Of a DNA stretch of 64,000 bases, positions 59,401-64,000 are shown piece by piece. The notes beneath the pieces were generated by a model. That model was not told the DNA's origin and searched no databases. It worked only from the letters and a program-made list of their open reading frames with translations. The stretch comes from Nemopilema nomurai (taxonomy: Eukaryota > Cnidaria > Scyphozoa > Rhizostomeae > Rhizostomatidae), in contig PEDN01001363.1 of assembly GCA_003864495.1 (NCBI GenBank), positions 124,001 through 188,000 on the forward strand, read 5' to 3'. The number at the start of each line of letters is the position of its first letter. The stretch's first letter is position 1. A program made the translations under genes and the position numbers.

Positions 59401-62400
59401 CAGAACAAATCCCAATAAAACAAAATTGTGTTGTTGAACTAAGATTTCAGACAACACGGCAAATTGCTTTTAGGGAAGATAAGACCAACACTCTTTACAA
59501 CTTGTATTCAATCATGTAGAACTCAACTGATTACGCCACGTAAAAATACAGTTGGTTTCTTGGTAGAATACGGTCATCAAAGCATTCATTTAAACGTGAA
59601 TTACAGTGTGGCTTCTTATCAAAAGCGATATTTGCGATTCCTTTATGAATTGAGTGCGCAGGTGTACTCTCAGAGTACATACAACTGCTGATAAGAATTA
59701 TCTATATCTATTGTGTGTCACGTTTGATTACTTGAAGGATATTGCCCATTTCAATGAAATACCCTTTGCTAGGCAAATGCTTTGTTACTACGGTGCAAAT
59801 CATCAATATTTTTGCTTTATTTTTCAGTTTATCGGATGGAAGTAGACAGTGGCGAAGCTGGGTCTTTAGTCATGCAAATTGTATACAAAAACTGACTGGG
59901 GGCGTCGCAAGGCCCCCTCCCCGGGGAAAACCCCTGGGAAATTTGCTATTTTTATGATAAAGATACCCCCAAATATAATAGAAAATTAATTTTAACATTC
60001 CAACAACTACAAAGTTCTAAGATGCAACCTTATCTGGAACATAATTTGATACCAACGTTATGGAAAAAAACTTTAACAAATTTGGAGGTTTAAAGATTAA
60101 TTTTTGAAAATAGCAATTGCTAGGAAGACAACAACTTAGTTAAATTTTTAGGCCTTTATCAGTTACAAATAAAGTTCTAAATTTCTGCAAATTTGTATAT
60201 ATATATAAACATTAACAAAGGAGATGAACTTTTTATCCAGAACATTTGAGCATATTAAATCTATATAAGTTATTTGCAAATAATTGCCAAGGCAAATTAG
60301 TTCCCAATAGCTGGTATAACCCTCATTCAGTTTTTAAAATCAAGAGCAAGGATCATTCTACATTTAAAGCTTGATTTCAAAAGGCCCTTCATCTCCAAGG
60401 TCAACAACGGAATTAATAACACATACAAAAGCAGATAAATAATTTACTAGTTGTTCGTAAAGCTGGTTCAATAAAGCCCAAATCGAATTTTCCGTTTGTT
60501 ACAATCATTTTTATGATTCATCGTAGTTTGAGCCAATACTTTAATTTGATAGCTCGTTTCCTGAAGGGAATTTTGAAATGAAGAGGAAAGCGGAATTTCC
60601 AGGAACTCCTCTGGGGTACTTGTATGTTTTCTTTCTCTGTAAAAGTGGGGAATCTTGCGTGGGGCCATTTAAGCCCCCCTTCTTTTAAACCTGAAGATCT
60701 TTATACTAATTTGTGTAATCTGTGAAGCATTGAAAGATTCAAAATCTCGAATTTCTAGAGCCTAGACGTCATAAACTGTCACACAATGGCTGAGGTTTCT
60801 TTCCTCTGAATTCGTTTACAATGAATATGCGCACGCAAGTGAGACGAACCGTATTGACAGCAGTTTTGCTTGGCGAAGGCTTTACTTGACAAAGCCAGAG
60901 ACAGCCCACGGGAGAAAATGATTTTGCTTTTCTTTATTTTTGCTGTCAGAGGTTTGTATTTTTCCAAATATTTGTAGCTTTAAACTTTCATTGAAACACT
61001 TTTAAGCCACACGTTGAGGGCATTTTTGACCGTGAGGTTCACAGAACCACTTTGCTAATTTGGGACCATGATTTGACATTGCGCTCCTTGCCCACCCAAA
61101 CTTGTTGGTGAGAAAATTGTGTGATCCATTGGATGTCATCTATGGACTCAGGGCAGTTTCAAAACAGAGAAATATTTATTATAAGAACACACCAAAATAA
61201 CGCATGATTTAACCTGACTTCAAATCATTCATCTCCATCCATTTTGACGCAGCAGGGATTAAATGTCTAATTAAGTTTGTTTTCTTACGTAACGATGAAG
61301 GTAATCGTATCATTACAACATTAAGGGTTACGTTTAATGAGTGCTGGTAATTCCAGGAAAACTTTCAAATTCAATAAAAAATAATTCTTTTTCTTAATTT
61401 ACACAAAACTTCCTTTTTCTTCCGGTATTTTCTTTTGTTGTGCCCACTAGCGGCTTGATACCTTCGGCATCTAGAAATTCTTTGAATTGTTCTAAAGGCA
61501 ATTGTATGTTTGAGATTAGCTGTCTAGATGCGTGGGTTGGAAAACAGGTGATGATCAACCCTATCCAAATTAGAATGGCCAGTTTATTGTCATTCAAACG
61601 GACATAACGAAGCAGTGCATCATATGAAACTTTTTCCGCATTTATGTTTAGGCAAAGATCAAGTTGTTTAAGTTTTCAAAAGTTGGATTTGTTTTGGGCA
61701 GAAGCCAACTAAATAATTTTCAGATGAATAAAAGATTGGAACCGTTTATATATGAATGAAAATATACGTAGATTGCAGAAGGAGAGATAACGGTCTTCAT
61801 TTCCTATCTCTACAAGCCCGTTTCATGATGTTGAATCATGAGAAAATGAATGGAAGTATATCTTTTTGTAAACATTAAAGAGAGGAAACATACTACTGCC
61901 CTAACAGTAGCCAGCAGGCTTAGCTGCCTGTCACCCTTTCCCCTGTTAATTTCATCAGTTACCTTTCCAGTTAGTAGGTGTGCTTGTATTGATCTCTGAT
62001 AGCAGCTTATCGTTTTTGACTGATAACTTATCCACAATAATTTTTTCAATAGTAACTTATCATTGTCAAGAGCAACCTGCCAAGAGGCTTGAGCTTGTTT
62101 AAACTTCTACTAAAGAGCCTCTTGTCTTGTTACGCAAATTGTGCAGTTTTTTAACATGGTCCCCCAGTTTTCAAGTGCAATTTATTTGTGTTTGGTAACT
62201 GAGTTCTGGATGTGTTTTGTGTGGACCATTTTTGTTGATTTAGGAATTTTCCCCAACCCCACTGGTACTCTTAAGGGCTTTAAAAATGCAATTCAAAAGT
62301 ATGTAGTTCTACATTGTATTGTTAGAGTGCAGTGTGAGTGACTGCTCCTTTAGACTACATTTAACTGCCATTTTGCTGGGAGTCTTTCAGTTCCATTAGA

Positions 62401-64000
62401 GTAATTTGCCATGAGTTCATGATTGCTGTCTCTTTCCCACACATTCCAATTGGCTCAGTCTGTCTTGTTTGTAACTTTGTTCCAGATTCTATATGGCAAC
62501 TTTTTATAAACCAGCACCCTTATATTGGCACTCCAAACCTCATGTATAATTATATGGTTTGGCAAAGCATTTTGATAGAAGCTTTTCTTGATTCCATGTC
62601 AAGAATTACTAAGAGAAGAAGAAACTGTGATCATTTTAGTACTAAAGGCTATGCCAACATTGACTGGTTCCTTGTTTGAATGTTCTAAAAACCCAACCCT
62701 TATATGTGTGTGGTTGATTTTTAATTTGTATTCTAGACTTCCAAGCAGGTGCATCCAAGCTTGAACAATGTCCAGCAGGTATTTTCTTATTTCAGTTTTT
62801 TTTAAACATGAACACATTGTACTCTTCAATAATATTCCTTTAGTATCTTAAGGTTTGTTTTTGTAGTATTTACACAAACACTTTTTTCCATAGAACAATT
62901 GACAATTATGTACATTTTTCTTTAATTAAAAGTTGATTGTTGAATTAATTGAATATCCAGCTGTGGCAGTTAGACTAGAATTGTAGCCCTTCTGCATGTA
63001 AACAACTATACCAAATGGGTCGCTCTATTTCCACTGCATATACTTCAGTCTTTTATGTTAGATGTTGTCATATAAGAGGAAAAGAGACGCTATCCACTGA
63101 TTTGATAATGAAAAAAATTAGATGCCAACGTGTTGTCAACTTTCCACTGTTTTGACTCTGCACTTTATTTGAATGGTTTTAGAATGTAGTTTAGATATTC
63201 TTATTTAAATAATCCTATCATTTATTTTACGTCCTGTATATTTATTATTTATATATTGGTTCATAGTAGGATAGTAGTCTGAGAGGAAGCATTTCGTCTG
63301 GTCGGTGTATCATTTTCATGAACGTGCGGTCAAATGTTGCCATAGCAATGGTGCGTTTTCACTTCTTGGGGAGTGTCTTGGGTTGATGGATACCTATTTT
63401 AGATCGATTGCATGTGGGCAATAGATCACTTTCGCTTTAGATTTCTCCATCACGGCCTGTCGACTGTGTTAATGCCATTGCACAATTAAGTTTTCAGCTG
63501 AGCTGAGCGTCACGCGTGACCTTTGCGCTGCTTCCTCGTGTTTGCAGTATTTTGCATTGTTCATGCCTATGGTAAAGGGGTTGGTGTCGGGAGGCGGGAA
63601 CCAAAGTCAAATGCATCATATCATATACAAAGTGGAAAAAGCTGTCATTCGGTGAGGGATCAGGGTAGCTTTCTTTATACCTTGCCGACTTGGTCGCATC
63701 TGACACGGAGTCAGTGGAATTCCAGACGAAGCGTTTTGGGGCATGATGAAAGTGCAAGAATTGGCATTAGCATGAGTTAGGAGTGAATGTCGTTTACATT
63801 GTTTTGAGAATGTTGAGCCAAGAGGGTACAAACGCTTCTTCACAAGAACCAGATAACTTTTGCCTAGCCTCGATTTTCCTAACCTTTTGATAATCCAAGG
63901 CTCCAATGTTCTTATAATTGTTTTTATTTTGATTCTTTATTGCAAGTTTTTGCGAAGTTTTGTACTGTATACAGTTTCTAAGGCGGCTGCGTTTACACGA
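56412..64000. other. 7.6-kb right-hand region with no supported gene
   Basis: After the Ig gene I find only short open frames without recognisable domains. Points seen: an acceptor/donor-bounded open segment at about 56600-56800; a purine G run near 58230-58250; and a single MITE-type end CAGTGGCGAAGCTGGG at 59847, with G/C runs after it and no partner found. There is also a hydrophobic leftward frame at 61394-61690 (reads 'LAILIWIGLIITCF'). No tRNA or rRNA was noticed. Confidence 0.5.

Noticed and set aside
59847..59960. CAGTGGCGAAGCTGGG with G/C runs, like a hAT MITE end
   Set aside because: No inverted partner or target duplication found downstream, so not called as an element.
1..64000. 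CRISPR array, operon or prokaryotic defence system
   Set aside because: The sequence is animal: multi-exon genes with GT/AG introns; the tandem arrays lack spacers.

Overview
This is an animal nuclear segment, AT-rich and loosely packed. Its genes have many exons with canonical GT/AG junctions, and non-autonomous DNA transposons fill the introns and spacers. A marine early-branching metazoan, most likely a cnidarian, fits best. The basis is the invertebrate style of the orthologues, an intronless orphan GPCR, a two-domain secreted Ig protein, a DIRS-like reverse-transcriptase fragment, and MITEs with 'AATAAGCCCCC' ends. The phylum is an inference; nothing here proves it. All exon joins were made by hand from splice sites and reading phase, so single-base errors at borders are possible.

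Layout, left to right. 1-1.3 kb: a broken DIRS-like retroelement (- strand) and a possible LTR-like stretch. 1.3-11.6 kb: GPD2 (-), mitochondrial FAD glycerol-3-phosphate dehydrogenase, 12 exons, C-terminal EF-hand part not in the window. Its introns hold a homogeneous 51-bp minisatellite and two MITEs. 11.6-16.3 kb: GPD2 upstream region with a perfect 12-bp dyad, then a long stretch with no exon I can prove. 16.3-23.9 kb: CASC3/Barentsz (+), 14 exons, start exon not found. 26.8-28.7 kb: NOP16 (-), 5 exons, complete. 29.8-38.4 kb: BBOF1 (+), 16 exons, complete. 40.8-41.95 kb: a single-exon rhodopsin-like orphan GPCR (-). 45.7-56.4 kb: a secreted two-Ig-domain protein (+), 3 exons, with a 7.3-kb first intron. 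56.4-64 kb: no gene I can support.

The genes do not form a pathway. GPD2 belongs to mitochondrial energy metabolism, CASC3 to the exon junction complex, NOP16 to 60S ribosome assembly, and BBOF1 to motile-cilium basal bodies. The GPCR and Ig protein look lineage-specific. NOP16 and BBOF1 are head to head, about 1.1 kb apart.

The densest unusual material is at 46-55.5 kb, in the introns of the Ig gene. It includes a 2.65-kb TA-flanked transposon that looks like a recombinant of two families sharing the same outer tips. There is also a 443-bp element with exact 9-bp target duplications, a 304-bp hAT-type MITE with exact 8-bp duplications nested inside another palindrome, and a 16-bp tandem array. 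I found no convincing novel multi-gene system. The best leads are the Ig gene, the chimeric transposon and the GPD2 promoter dyad.
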